A DNA stretch of 64,000 bases from Calliphora vicina. Its lineage: Eukaryota > Arthropoda > Insecta > Diptera > Calliphoridae. A program made the position numbers and the translations under genes. Of this stretch, positions 1 to 10,999 are shown piece after piece (positions within the stretch are counted from its first letter, which is position 1; the number at the start of each line of letters is the position of its first letter). The notes beneath the pieces were generated by a model that saw only the letters and a list, made by a program, of their open reading frames with translations, was not told where the DNA came from and did no database searches. The stretch spans positions 121,503,980 to 121,567,979 of the forward strand of contig NC_088782.1 in NCBI RefSeq assembly GCF_958450345.1. Reading direction: 5' to 3'.

Positions 1-80
1 GCAACTACTAGTTGTTGATTGTTAGAACTCAAAATGTTGAATGTTGTTGATATTGGAAATCTTGTCAGTTTTTATATGTT
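1..80 (-). promoter_or_regulatory. Promoter and 5' UTR of a Bearded-family gene cut by the window edge
   Basis: The first ~60 bases are nearly identical to the 5' UTRs of the two Bearded-type genes at 4.7 and 11.7 kb, and a minus-strand TATAAAAA lies at 69-76 where those genes have their TATA-like boxes. The coding part must lie left of the window, transcribed leftward. I infer a further member of the same tandem family. Its sequence cannot be described from here. Confidence 0.6.
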
Positions 81-465
81 TTTCTCTAGTATTGTAAGGA
101 CACTTTAATTATTTGTCTATTATCCTAATTTGCTATATTCTTCCTTTTCTATCCCATTTTAGTCCTTGTATTTCCTTCTGCATTTCCCCTTTTTTCGTTG
201 TAAAAACATTCGTATCTGTTGCATTTCTATAATTAAGTACTTTTCACTGTAAGAATTTCTAAATTTCCCCTTCATTGTTGGTGGCAGGTAGTTGTCTCTA
301 AATTCCCTTTGAATTTCATTTAGTGCTCATTTTGTATATCATTTAATAAATCATATTGTAAGCAATTATGTTTCTTTTAGCAAAATATGAATGCAATAAC
401 TCAATTGTTGATCAAGCTTGATTTTGTAATTAACTGACTGTTAAAATGTTGGTTAAGTTTATTTT
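81..465. promoter_or_regulatory. Upstream region of the truncated Bearded-family gene
   Basis: The stretch aligns loosely with the upstream regions of the genes at 4.66 and 11.67 kb. The shared features are a GGGGAAATT-type block (minus strand, about 262-271) followed by CAGGTAG at 285-291. It contains no plausible open frame. I read it as promoter-proximal regulatory DNA. Confidence 0.4.
285..291 (+). promoter_or_regulatory. CAGGTAG (Zelda/TAGteam-type) site
   Basis: CAGGTAG lies about 210 bp upstream of the TATA box at 69-76. The same word recurs at a similar place near the other Bearded-type promoters (4957, 18190, with variants at 11968 and 25878). In Drosophila this heptamer binds Zelda, the activator of early zygotic genes. 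Use in this species is inferred. Confidence 0.45.
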
Positions 466-717
466 AAATTAATTTAAACATATGAAGTCTTTCGTTTATT
501 TCTTATTAATATTACCTATTTCACAATAACCAATGAAAGATTTCGTTCAAGCTAAAAAAAGCTGAAAAAAACCCATAAATATATATAGTTAAGGAAATCA
601 AAATCTGTTTTCTTTAGCTTAGAATGCCAGCGAAATCTTTCAATCGTTATTGTAAAACAGGCTATATTAATAAGAGATAAACGAAACGAAACCCTTCATA
701 TGTTTAAATTAATGCCT
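466..717. repeat. Inverted repeat, arms ~88 bp
   Basis: Positions 466-553 and 632-717 are reverse complements with few mismatches, separated by about 75 bp. A third partial copy of the right arm follows at 717-765. The structure resembles a foldback or MITE-type element or its remnant. No coding capacity is visible. Confidence 0.6.
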
Positions 718-767
718 AGAATGCCAACGAAATCTTTTATTCCATATTGTGAAACAGACTCATAATG

Positions 768-1500
768 AACAAGTAAGAAAGTATGGTCGGTCAAGCCCGA
801 CCATATAATGCCATACACTAAGTAAAAGAGCAAAAAAAAATTTTCTTTTAAAATTTCAATAATTTATATTTTTGAGTGATTTTCGGAAGTGGGGTTATAT
901 GGGGGTTATGACCAATTATGGACCGATCACCATGAAATTAGGTCGTGTGATTTATGTCTATATTAAAGTTAGCAATGTTGAATTTTGTGTGTTTACCAAC
1001 ATTTTTAAGCGATTTATGAACGTTAAAGTGATTTTCGGAAGCGGGTCTATATGGGAGCTATGACTAATTATGAACCGATCGTAACAAAATTTGGTGACAT
1101 GAATTGTGTGTATATAAAACTTATTTGGAGGGGAATTTGTGGAGATACATATATAAATTAAACATTTATGACCGATAAAGTCCAATTTCGGGAGGACATT
1201 TGTATGGGGGCTAAGTGAAATAGTGGACCGATTTCAGCCAGTTTCAATGGGCTTGCTCCTTGAGCCGAAAAAATAATATGCATCAAATTTCATCGAAATA
1301 TCTTCAAAATTGCGACCTGTACTCTGCGCACAAGGTTTACATGGACAGCCAGCCAGCCGACCAGACGGACGGACGGACGGACATCGTTTAATCGACTCAG
1401 AAAGTGATTCTAAGTCGATCGGTATACTTTAAGGTGGGTGTTAGACTAATATTTTTGGGCGTTATAAAAATCTGCACAAACGCATAATACCCTCCCCACT
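768..1500 (-). mobile_element. Helentron-like non-autonomous element (family A), 5' end lost
   Basis: Family A resembles Drosophila DINE-1/INE-1. Read on its own strand it starts TATACCCTACACCACC, has a pyrimidine-rich GTCCGTCCGTCC block, and ends in a hairpin (TGGTCGG..CCGACCA) followed by CTTTCTTACTTGTT. Here it is inverted, so the 3' hairpin is at 784-806. The 5' terminal hairpin is missing: the element stops at CCTCCCCACT and joins a family B fragment. Short open frames inside recur in every copy and are not genes. Confidence 0.75.
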
Positions 1501-1506
1501 ATTTGT

Positions 1507-1715
1507 TATAAAGTGTTTCGTATATTTATTCTGGATTATAGATAGCGGAGTCCATATAGCAATGTCTGTCTGTTGAAATCAACTTTCCGAAGCCCACAAA
1601 TAACTTTCAGACATGATTAATACAACAGTATTTCCCATATATTATGCAATATATGAAAAAAACATTAAAAAATTTTGAAAGGGGGCATGGCTTATGGAGC
1701 CTCTGAAGAGTAAAT
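1507..1715 (+). mobile_element. Family B Helentron-like fragment
   Basis: The stretch matches the 5' part of the complete family B copy that follows, including the TATAAAGT..ATATTCTGG block and GTCTGTCTGTTGAAATC. It is diverged and lacks both ends. It is probably an older insertion later flanked by a fresh copy. Confidence 0.55.
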
Positions 1716-1725
1716 ATAAGGTTTT

Positions 1726-2411
1726 TATACCCTTCACCTTCGTGAGAAGGGTATATATAAGTTTGCCATTCCGTTTGTAATTTCTACATTTTTCATTTCC
1801 GACCCTATAAAGTATATATATTCTGGATCCTTATAGATAGCGGAGTCGATCAAGCCATGTCCGTCTGTCTGTCTGTTGAAATCAAATTTCTGAAGACCCC
1901 AGATATCTTCGGCATCCAAATCTTCAATAATTCTGTCAGACATGCTTTCGAGAATTTTGCTATTTAAAATCAGCAAAACCGGTCCACAAATGGTTGAGAT
2001 ATGAGGAAAAAACCAAGACAACCTCGATTTTTGACCTATATCTGGATTACTAAGCCATTAATATAGACAATATGGATATCTAATGATAGATATTTCAAAG
2101 TCTTTTGCAACGACGTATATAAGACCATAGTAAGATGGACCTACAATGGGTCAAAATCGGAAAAAAAAATTTTAGCCCGAATTTTTTTTCACAAAAAAAA
2201 TTGAAAAAACAAAAAAAAAAATTTTTAAATTCAAAAAAAAAAAAATTTAAAATTTAAATAACAATCAAAAAATTTTTTTTCCAAAAAATGAAAAAAACAA
2301 CTGGAAAAAAAATTAAATTTTGTTTACCTAAAAATATTTCAAATTTTTATGTATAATTTGGTGAAGGGTATATAAGATTCGGCACAGCCGAATATAGCAC
2401 TCTTACTTGTT
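1726..2411 (+). mobile_element. Family B Helentron-like element, full length
   Basis: Family B begins TATACCCTTCACC..GAAGGGTATA (5' terminal inverted repeat), carries CCGACCCTATAAAGTATATATATTC and GTCCGTCTGTCTGTCTG blocks, and ends with the hairpin TTCGGCACAGCCGAA followed by TCTTACTTGTT. This matches the DINE-1/INE-1 layout: 5' inverted repeat, 3' hairpin, T-rich target. The 2160-2340 part is nearly pure A/T. No protein is encoded. Confidence 0.8.
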
Positions 2412-4075
2412 TTATAAGTATTTCATATTATTGAAAACCATAGGACTTCTAATTTGATATTTTAGTAAAATGAAATAATTTTATACATTTTACCGACTTC
2501 ATTTACCTTGAAAACTATACAAATTATAATGAAGAAAAATATAAAATTTGAATTAATATAAAATTTTTATGGTTGTAGGTATCACAACAAAAATTGAAAG
2601 TAAAAAAGACCAAAATGTTTTTAAATTATCGGCATCATAAGTTTTGCCAGTTTTTATTTTTAAATTCCGAAATTCCTAAAACGGAAAAGATGTGTTCTAA
2701 AATCTGTTTTTTATAGAAAACTGTGTAAACTACTATGACGTTATTTACAGTGTGATAGTAAAAAAACATTGTTGGAGCTTAAGAAACTATAAGGTTATAC
2801 AAATGTAGAACTGTGTCGAGGATCGGTGATTTGAGTTTTTAGATATTTTTTTGCTCAAAATTTTTTTTTAATTTTTTTTAAATTTGCCACTTTTGGATAT
2901 ATCTGCTTAAATGAACCAAATTTTACTTTACACGCTTATGCATTAAGTTCTCTTTTCAAATCATGTACAAATTTTATACAGTCCTGAAGAATATTTTTTT
3001 TGTATACAAAAAAATAGAAAATACGGCCCTTTTTACATGTTCCAACTTTGAATGCGTGTAACTTTTAATAGATACGAGATAACTGTAAGCAAGTTTTATT
3101 ATTTTTAGATTTGTGATAATCTAGCTAATAGGCTCCATAGGCCCGTCATATTTAAATAACTAAAAAAAGATCGAACAAAATTAAAAAATATATAAATAAA
3201 CCTAAATATCTCTTGAACTAAAAAAGATAAGCTACTCATGTAGGCATATTTTTTGTAGATCTTCTCAAGGAATATTCATGTTTTCAATTCATTCGAATTT
3301 TTGGCAATTTAAAAAAAAAAAATGTGAGAACCAAGGTGACCAATTTAAGGGACCACCCACTGGCCCTCTTGCCGTCCACGAAGCTGAATAACTGTAAATG
3401 AACTTGAAAACATCTCAGGTTCAAACGTGTGAAATTACGTTACGATATCTCAAACAATTGGCGCGATATTGAATTATTTTCAAAAAATAACTTTATTAAA
3501 CTATTGTGAAGTGTATATTACAGCTTCTGTCTTATGAAACCTTAGGTCATACTCTATCATTTTCATCTACAAAGTTTTTAAACAGGACTAGTAGTTTAGA
3601 ATCTAGAATTGTTTCATTAATTTATTGAATTTACATGATCGAATCAACAACTACAGAACTGTTACAAAAACAACAGACATTTGATTGTTTAAGAGCATAG
3701 TTTTTTTTAGTTGTTAGTTAAACTTAGCTTAAAACGATGATAAGTTAAAACTAAAACAAATTTAGTCAGACTTTAAGCAATTATTGTGATTTTTACTAAT
3801 CAATTATGAACTAGCTGCTAGTGTTTGATACACCACAACGAAAATTCTAATGTTTTGTTTAAGTGTTTTACAATTCCTAAGTAATTAACACTGCCCTAAC
3901 TTAATTATTTAAATGGACATCAGCAAATAGTTATTAAAGAGACTATTTGTTGGATTTATTTTGCTGAAAATTTATATAAAGTTTGAATAAAAGACTCATT
4001 ATTTTTGTTTTCTTTTTTAAAAAATATTTTTATATATTCTTTTATTTATTTTTAATTTAATTTTTTTAATTAAAT
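2412..4075. other. Non-coding interval, mostly unassigned
   Basis: No open frame or known repeat is convincing. The segment around 3640-3860 (the ACAACTACAGAACTGTTAC block and CACCACAACGAAAATTC) recurs in part at 10870-10910 and 16990-17110, so it belongs to the duplicated unit that carries the Bearded-type genes. A TGTGAGAAC word at 3323 matches the Su(H) consensus but stands alone. Confidence 0.4.
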
Positions 4076-4499
4076 TGCAAAACAAACAAACCAGGAAGAC
4101 ATGATCTTAAAAACTAAATACTTAAATTTAAACTTAGAAATAAATGGAAGACATGGATTTTACTTAAAAACTACAAACTTAAAATACAATTAATATTTAT
4201 ACGAATTTTATAATATTTTCTTTATACAAATCACAGTTGAATTTCAATTTAAAGCTTGTTTTTAAAAACATGATGAAAACCCAGTAGTAGTTCCTTTCAA
4301 AATTGTCGGGATTTTGTTGTTAAAAAGGAAATAAACTACTTTTCGTTGAACAAAATGTTTTAAATGATGATGAATCACATTTTTAAAGATTTTTCATTTA
4401 GACTCCAAAAACCTTTTAAGAACAGGAGTTGTGGGGTTGGCCAAGAGCTGCTGTTTAGAGATGATTTTAATTCTTCACATTATGATGCTGTTTCTTGTT
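4076..4499 (-). promoter_or_regulatory. 3' UTR with GY, K and Brd boxes
   Basis: Read on the minus strand downstream of the stop codon at 4500, this region has K boxes (TGTGAT) at 4374-4379 and 4230-4235, a Brd box (AGCTTTA) at 4250-4256 and GY boxes (GTCTTCC) at 4094-4100 and 4146-4152. In Drosophila these 7-mers mark Bearded and E(spl) transcripts and are targets of miR-7, miR-4/79 and the miR-2/6/11/13 family. All three classes together in one short UTR strongly support the gene call. Confidence 0.75.
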
Positions 4500-4664
4500 T
4501 TAGCCCTCTCTTAGCTCATTTTCTAGATTCTGCAACTCTTCTTGTGATAATTGATATTTTTGCTGCCTTAAAGGTTTTTCTTTTAAGAATTTCTTCAATA
4601 AATTTTTAACCATTTTACAGGATTTGGAAGTGATGTTGTAGTTTAATGTTGAGGAATTTGCCAT
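4500..4664 (-). CDS. Bearded-family protein, 54 aa
   Basis: This is an intronless minus-strand frame of 54 codons plus stop. It starts MANSSTLNY, has a lysine-rich amphipathic stretch (KMVKNLLKKFLKEK, residues ~18-31) and ends with an NLENELRE motif. Bearded proteins share this plan: a basic helix, then an NxxN-type motif that binds the E3 ligase Neuralized and blocks Delta endocytosis in Notch signalling. It is shorter than most Drosophila members. The start is the first ATG after a promoter shared with its paralogue at 11504-11668, from which it differs at only about nine residues. Family membership is inferred from motifs and UTR boxes; an exact orthologue cannot be named. Confidence 0.75.
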   Translation of the reverse strand: MANSSTLNYNITSKSCKMVKNLLKKFLKEKPLRQQKYQLSQEELQNLENELREG

Positions 4665-4775
4665 TTTAGTTTTTTATAGTTTTTTTTGATTATTTTTAAA
4701 GTGCAACTAGTTGTTGATTGTTAGAACTCAAAACGTTGAATGTTGTTGATATTGGAAATCTTCTCAGTATTTATT
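4665..4775 (-). promoter_or_regulatory. 5' UTR and core promoter of the 54-aa gene
   Basis: A TATA-like AATAAAT at 4769-4775 (minus strand) sits about 105 bp upstream of the ATG, in the same place as TATAAAT in the 11.7-kb copy. The 5' UTR block at 4700-4757 is almost identical in all three related loci (1-60, 4700-4757, 11700-11755). Confidence 0.55.
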
Positions 4776-4956
4776 CCATTTTTTTCATTTTTTTAAAGGA
4801 TAATTTTCTTATTTATTCTAAGTTCTCCCTTATTGTGTTTTCTGTTCGTTTGTCCCTTTCTTTCCTTTTAATTTCCCCTATTTAGAGTTGTTGTATTTCT
4901 GTAGATATGTACTTGCATTCGTTAGAATTTTTAAATTTCCCTGTTAGTCTTTTTAG

Positions 4957-4963
4957 CAGGTAG
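4957..4963 (+). promoter_or_regulatory. CAGGTAG site upstream of the 54-aa Bearded gene
   Basis: CAGGTAG lies about 185 bp upstream of the TATA-like box, next to a GGGAAATTT block on the minus strand (4932-4942). The arrangement repeats the one at 285-291. Confidence 0.45.
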
Positions 4964-5120
4964 TTGTCTTTGAATTCCTATTAAGTTTCATTTACTCGTG
5001 CCACAAAAATTTTTCATTGGTGTAATTTTGGGTAATTTTGAGCTAAACATGAATATAAAAAAATGTCAAATAGTTGCCCTCTTATTTGAAATAGTTGCAA
5101 TTGTTGTTGTTCTAAATACG

Positions 5121-5225
5121 TATTCACTTTAGTGAGTTTTAGTTGCAGAATTTTCTCCTTTAATCAAGTACTTGGTAGTTCCTATACTGTTGTAGTGATT
5201 CCCCTTGCAGTGTTTCTAGTGGTTT
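5121..5225. promoter_or_regulatory. Conserved upstream module, copy 1
   Basis: This stretch is clearly similar to 12178-12285, which lies the same distance upstream of the paralogous gene. The core is TTTAATCAAGTACTT, then TAGTTCCTA, then AGTGATTCCCCTTG. It lies at the end of the ~1.2-kb segment duplicated with the gene, so similarity may reflect recent duplication, but it is better preserved than its surroundings. A minus-strand enhancer is a reasonable guess. Confidence 0.35.
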
Positions 5226-6360
5226 CTCAAATTTAAATTTCTGTTGGGCAAATGTAAAGCACTTCGAAACGAATTAAAATAAAGAAAAATCAAAACATGT
5301 TAGAGCATGCACAGTTCATTCCATAAAACAACCCAATTAGCATCAAAGCCCCAAAAATTCAAGCACTTGAGCATTTTGTTGGAATTTGACTTGAATACAA
5401 ATGTAATCACGTTTTAAACTTGAAAAATATTTGAAAAAATTAAATATTTTTCAAATAAAAAATATATGGCTTAAATTTATGTTTCCTTTTTACTGCAGAA
5501 TGCTATTGAAATAAAGTGTAATACATCTGTAATTGCTTGACTATAATTCAAGGCTTGAATTACACTTGCTTTCAACATGAGTTCCGGTAAAAATACTTAA
5601 TGGGTACTTAGATCATTATTTTGACAATCGCTTCAATTGGAAGTAAATAAGAGGGTTATATTAAAAATATTTTTATATTTTTTTTAATAAAATTTAAAAA
5701 AAAAAATTAAAAAAAAAATTTGGTTCAAAAAAAATATTTTTTGAAAACCCAGCATAACACAACCTTTCTTTATATAAGGACAACTTTGGTTACCGAAATA
5801 CATTGTATTCAACATCAGCAGCCTCATCCAGTTATAGCGGTAACTCCCGCAGGCTAACAAGTGTAAAATCCTTTGGTTTTTGGCTCAGCAGCAAAATGAT
5901 GTCACAACTGTTTTGTAAGAAAACATGCAAAAAAATTATTTGGACTTTTTATTCAATTTCTTTTTCAGAAAAATTAGATTTTGTTGCTAAAAATTTTAGT
6001 TTCATCTAATATCGATTTGTGTGAGAAAAAATAGAAACTATTCGATGGTCAATAGTTTGTTTTGGAATATTTCCTGAGAATTTGAAATTTTTAAGTTGAA
6101 ACAAGTTTGTTGCTTATGTCTTTTGTTTTGTAACAATAAAACAATAAAAATTTAAAGGCTTTATAAACCTCTACAAAATTTTGATGTATTGTGGTTCCAG
6201 CAATACAAATATGGTCCAAATTTTTAATTCTATAGAGAGGTTTTTCTTAGTAAAATTATAAATTTTAAATATTAGACGTTTCTCCACATAACTAATGATA
6301 AATTAAAAAGGGATAGACTGATGTTATTAGGATAAACTTAGAAAAGTTGAGATTTGCATA
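5226..6360. other. Interval without a convincing gene
   Basis: The only coding-like stretch is about 5775-5935 (+), a serine-rich frame containing SAASSSYSGNSRRLTSVKS with less A/T bias than its surroundings and a pyrimidine-AG just before it. It has no ATG and ends in low-complexity sequence. It could be a stray exon or a transposon scrap. The rest is A/T-rich with nothing recognisable. Confidence 0.3.
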
Positions 6361-6364
6361 GCCT

Positions 6365-8912
6365 TTAAGCCGTGTATATATTGTATTTCAATCGGCTTGT
6401 AGTTTCGTAGTTATAATAACAAATTGAAGCACAAAATATTTTTTTTTAGTGAAAATAGCTAATTTTTTTGTTTCAAAAAATCGTGAAAAATCGAAAGCGG
6501 CAAAAATTGTTCAGATATTTTAGTTTATCGCAAAGCCACATATAATAGTAACAAAATAAGGTATCTATTATAAAAATCGATTGATTCTTTTCGAATTTAT
6601 TCACAATAAAGTGAATTCGCTCATTTTCACAAAATTTTAGATTTTTTTTATACACATAAAATTGAGTAGTTAATGTTCTTCTTTCGATTAATTAAATATT
6701 GAAAACATTTTTCCCATGATATGTACAATTTTGCATGTATATATTCCGTTTCAGTCGGCTCAGGAGTTTCGTAGTTATAATAACAAATTTAAGCAAAAAA
6801 TATTTTTTTTTCGTAAAAATAGAAAATTTTTTTGTTTTAAAAAAATCATGAAAAATTGAAAACGGCAAAAATTGTTCAGATTTGTTACTTTGTCGCAAAG
6901 CTACATGCAATTGGAACAAAATGAGGTATTGGTCATAAATATCGATTGAGTTTTTTTGAATTTATTCACAATTAAGTGAATTCGCTCATTTTCAAAAATT
7001 TTACTTTTTTGTTTGATATACATAAAATTGAGTAGTTAATGTTCTTCTTTCTATTGATTGAATGTTAAATAATATTTTCCCGATGCTATGTATAAATTTT
7101 CATTCATATATTGCGTTTCAATTGGCTTAGAAGTTTCGTAGTTATAATAACAAATTGAAGCAAAAAATAAGTTTTTTTAGTAAAAATAGAAAATTTTTTT
7201 GTTTTAAAAAAATCATGAAAAATCTAAAATGGCAAAAAAGAAAATCAGATTTATTACTTTACCACAAAGCCACCTGTAACAGACACAATATAAAATATCG
7301 TGCATAGAAATCAATTGATTTTTTTTTTCCAATTTATTCACAATTAAGTAAATTCGCTCATTTTCAAAAATTTTAGTTTTTTGTTAGATATACATAATTG
7401 AGTAGCTAATGTTCTTCTTTCAATTGATTGAATGTTGAAAAATATTTCTCCCATGCTATGCGGCATGGGAAAGCGGCAAAAATTGTTCAGATTTGTTACT
7501 TTATCGTAAAGCTACATGCAATAGGAATAAAATGAGATATCGGTCATAAATATCGATTGATTTTTTTCGAATTTATTCACAATTAAGTGAATTTGCTCAT
7601 TTTCACAAAATTTTACTTTTTTGTTTGATATACATAAATTTGAATAGTTAATGTTCTTCTTTCGATTCATTGAATTTTCAAAACATTTTTCTCATGCTAT
7701 CTACAAATTTTCATACATATATTGTGTTTCAATCGGCTCAGTAGTTTCGTAGTTATAATAACAAATTGAAGCAATAAATAAAAATTTTGCATGAAAATAT
7801 AAAATTTTTTGGTTTTCAAAAAATCATGAAAAATCGAAAGCGGCAAAACTTGTTCAGATTTGTTACTTTATCGTAAAGCTACATGCAATAGGAACAAAAT
7901 TAGATATCGGTCATAAATATCTATTGATATTTTTTTGAATTTATTCACAATTAAGTAAATTCGCTCATTTTCACAAAATTTTGGTTATTTGTTAGATATA
8001 CATAAAATTGAGTAGTTAATGTTCTTCTTTCGATTGATTGAATTAAGAAAACGTTTTCCCTATGCTATTTACAAATGTTCATTCTTATATTTCGTTTCAA
8101 TCGGCTCAGTAGTTTCGGAGTTATAATAACAAATTGAAGCAAAAAATAATTTTTTTACATGAAAATAGCTAATTTTTTTGTTTTAAAAAAATCATGAAAA
8201 ATCGAAAACGGCAAAAACTGATCATATTTATTACTTTGTCGTAAAGCTACATGCAATTGGAACAAAATGAGGTATCGGTCATAAATATCGATTGATTTTT
8301 TTTCGAATTTATTCACAATTAAGCGAATTCGCTCATTTTCACAAAATTTTAGTTTTTTGCTTGATATACATAAAATTGAGTGGTTAAAGTTCTTCTTTCG
8401 ATTGATTGAATTTTGAAAGCATTTTCCCTATGCTATTTACAAATTTTCATATCTATATTGTGTTTCAATCGGCTCAGTAGTTTCGTAGTTATAATAACAA
8501 ATTGAAGCAATAAATAAAAATTTTGCATGAAAATATAAAATTTTTTGGTTTTCAAAAAATCATGAAAAATCGAAAACGGCAAAAACTGTTCAGATTTATT
8601 AGTTTAGTGTAAAGCCACATATAATAGTAACAAAATAAGATATCTATTATAAAAATCAATTGATTCTTTTCGAATTTATTCACAATTAAGTGAAATCGCT
8701 CATTTTCACAAAATTTTAGTTTTTTGTTTGATATACCTTAAATTGAGTAGTTAGTGTTCTTCTTTCGATTAATAGAATTTTGAAATCATTTTCCCCATGC
8801 TATGTACAATTTTTCATATATATATTGGGTTTCAATCGGCTCAGTAGTTTCGTAGTTATAATAACAAATTGAAGCAAAAAATTATTTTTTTACGTGAAAA
8901 TAGCATTTTTTT
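6365..8912 (+). repeat. ~367-bp tandem satellite (seven to eight monomers)
   Basis: The phrase CAATCGGCTCAGTAGTTTCG (with variants) recurs near 6388, 6750, 7117, 7728, 8097, 8464 and 8832, giving a monomer of about 367 bp. Monomers contain runs such as ATCATGAAAAATCGAAA and ATTCACAATTAAGTGAATTCGCTC. The fourth monomer has an internal deletion of ~120 bp at about 7460. Short open frames inside are repeat artefacts. The array is broken by a family A element and resumes at 9663. Confidence 0.85.
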
Positions 8913-9662
8913 TATACCCTACACCACCATAGTGGGGAGGGTATTATGCGTTTGTGCAGATGATTGTAACGCCCAAAAATATTAGTATAACACCCACCTT
9001 AAAGTATACCGATCGACTTAGAATCACTTTCTGAGTCGATTAAACGATGTCCGTCCGTCCGTCCGTCCGTCTGGTTGGCTGGCTGTCCATGTAAACCTTG
9101 TGCGCAGAGTACAGGTCGCAATTTTGAAGATATCTCGATCAAATTTGGTACATATTACTTTTTCGGCCCAAGGACGAAGCCTATTGAAACTGGCTGAAAT
9201 CGGTCCATTATTTCACCTAGCCCCCATACAAATGTCCCCTCGAAATTGGACTTTATCGGTCATAAAAGTTTAATTTATCTATGTATCTACACAAATTTTG
9301 CTCCAAATAAGTTTTATATATACAAAATTCATGTCACCAAATTTTGTTACGATCGGTCCATAATTAGTCATAGCTCCCACATAGACCCGCTTCCGAAAAT
9401 CACTTTAACGTGCATAAATCGCTTAAAAATGTTGGTATACACACAAAATTCAACATAGTTAACTTTAATATAGACATAAATAACACGACCTAATTTTATG
9501 GTGATCGGTCCATAATTGGTCATAGCTCCCATATAAGGCCCACTTCCGAAAATCACTCAAAAATATAAATTATTGATATTTTAAAAGAAAAATATTTTTA
9601 CTCATTTACTTGGTGTAGGGTATTATATGGTCGGGCTTGACCGACCATACTTTCTTACTTGT
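8913..9662 (+). mobile_element. Family A element inserted in the satellite, full length
   Basis: This is a complete copy, from TATACCCTACACCACCATAG to the 3' hairpin plus CTTTCTTACTTGTT. Satellite sequence stops at ...GAAAATAGCATTTTTTTT and continues at TTGTTTTAAAAAAATCATG, exactly as in uninterrupted monomers. This fixes the element's ends and shows insertion into a T run, as known for Helentron-associated elements. Confidence 0.85.
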
Positions 9663-9822
9663 TTTGTTTTAAAAAAATCATGAAAAATCGAAAATGGCAA
9701 AAATTTTTCAGATTTATTACTTAATCGCTAAGCCACATGTAATAGCAACAAAATGAGGTATCGATAATAAATATCGATTGATTTTTTTGCGAATTTATTC
9801 ACAATTAAGTATAATAATCATT
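9663..9822 (+). repeat. Last satellite monomer, continued after the insertion
   Basis: The monomer resumes mid-sequence after the family A element and stops after CACAATTAAGTA, where unique sequence begins. This is the right-hand edge of the 367-bp array. Confidence 0.8.
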
Positions 9823-10111
9823 AAAATGTTCATAGAAAGCATCATAATATTAAAGGAAAGACTCATACAATTATGATATTAATTTTAAATATAGACCATA
9901 ACTAATTCAAGTCACAAAACCTTTAAACTTAGTAGAACTATTTCTTTATTTTAGCAACAATTTAGCAAAATCAATTCACATTTAAGGTTTTTCTTGCTTG
10001 AAGTGCTCAGCTTTAATACCTTTTAATGCAAAAGTACATAAGAAACTTTCTACTATTTAAGTTTATTTTAAAACCAGTAGTTTTAAATTCAGCAAAACAT
10101 GTCTACATTTT
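9823..10111. other. A/T-rich interval with no recognisable feature
   Basis: No open frame, repeat or regulatory motif stands out. Confidence 0.4.
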
Positions 10112-10850
10112 TATAACCTACACCACCATAGTGGGGAGGGTGTTATGCGTTTGTACAGATGCTTGAAACGCCCAAAAATATAAGTCTAACACCCACCTTA
10201 AAGTATACCGATCGACTTAGAATCATTTTCTGAGTCGCTTAAGCGATGTCCGTCTGGTCGGCTGGCTGGCTGTCCATGTAAACCTTGTGCGCAGAGTACA
10301 GGTCGCAATTTTGAAGATATTTCGATGAAATTTGAAAAATATTATTTTTTCGGCTCATGGACCAAGCCTATTGAAACTGGCTGAAATCGGTCCATTATTT
10401 CACCTAGCCCCCATACAAATGTCCCTGCGAAATTGGACTTTATTGGTCATGAATGTTTAATTTAATTATGTATCTCCACAAATTCCGCTCCAAATAAGTT
10501 TTATATACGCAAAATTCATGTCACCAAATTTTGTTACGATCGGTCCATAATTAGTCATAGCTCCCATATAGACCCGCTTCCGAAAATCACTTTAACGTGC
10601 ATAAATCGCTTAAAAATATTGGTAAACACACAAAATTCAACATAGTTAACTTTAATATACACATAAATCACACGACCTAATTTCATGGTGATCAGTCCAT
10701 AATTGGTCATAGCCCCCATATAAGGCCCACTTCCGAAAATCACTCAAAAATATTAATTATTGAAATTTTAAAAGAAAAATGTTTTTGCGCTTTTACTTAG
10801 TGTAGGGTATTATATGGTCGGGCTTGACCGACCATACTTTCTTACTTGTT
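10112..10850 (+). mobile_element. Family A element, near full length
   Basis: It runs from TATAACCTACACCACC to the 3' hairpin (TGGTCGGGCTTGACCGACCA) and CTTTCTTACTTGTT. It lies about 230 bp before the GY boxes of the next Bearded-type gene. Confidence 0.8.
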
Positions 10851-10999
10851 AAAAGTTAAGAACTAAAGGATTTTTCCACCACAACGAAAATTCGAATGTT
10901 TTTGACTTCATCATGCAAATGAATAGTTATTAAATCGATTAATTATTGGATATAATTTGCTGAAAATTTTGATAAAAATTCAATAAAATACTCATTATT

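Noticed and set aside
872..1063. Open frame of 63 codons (and similar frames near 9246, 10555, 22488, 29968, 30066, 31439, 44939, 54696)
   Set aside because: The same peptide appears, with changes, in most family A copies and on both strands. It is a by-product of the Helentron-like element, not a gene.
1734..2021. 95-codon minus-strand frame
   Set aside because: It lies wholly inside the family B element, lacks a proper ATG context and is not preserved in other copies.
3323..3331. Su(H)-type site TGTGAGAAC as a Notch input to the Bearded genes
   Set aside because: A single match to a short degenerate word, more than 700 bp downstream of the nearest gene's 3' end, with no paired proneural site.
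4364..4609. 81-codon plus-strand frame
   Set aside because: It is antisense to the 54-aa Bearded-type gene and its 3' UTR, whose promoter, motifs and UTR boxes are on the minus strand.
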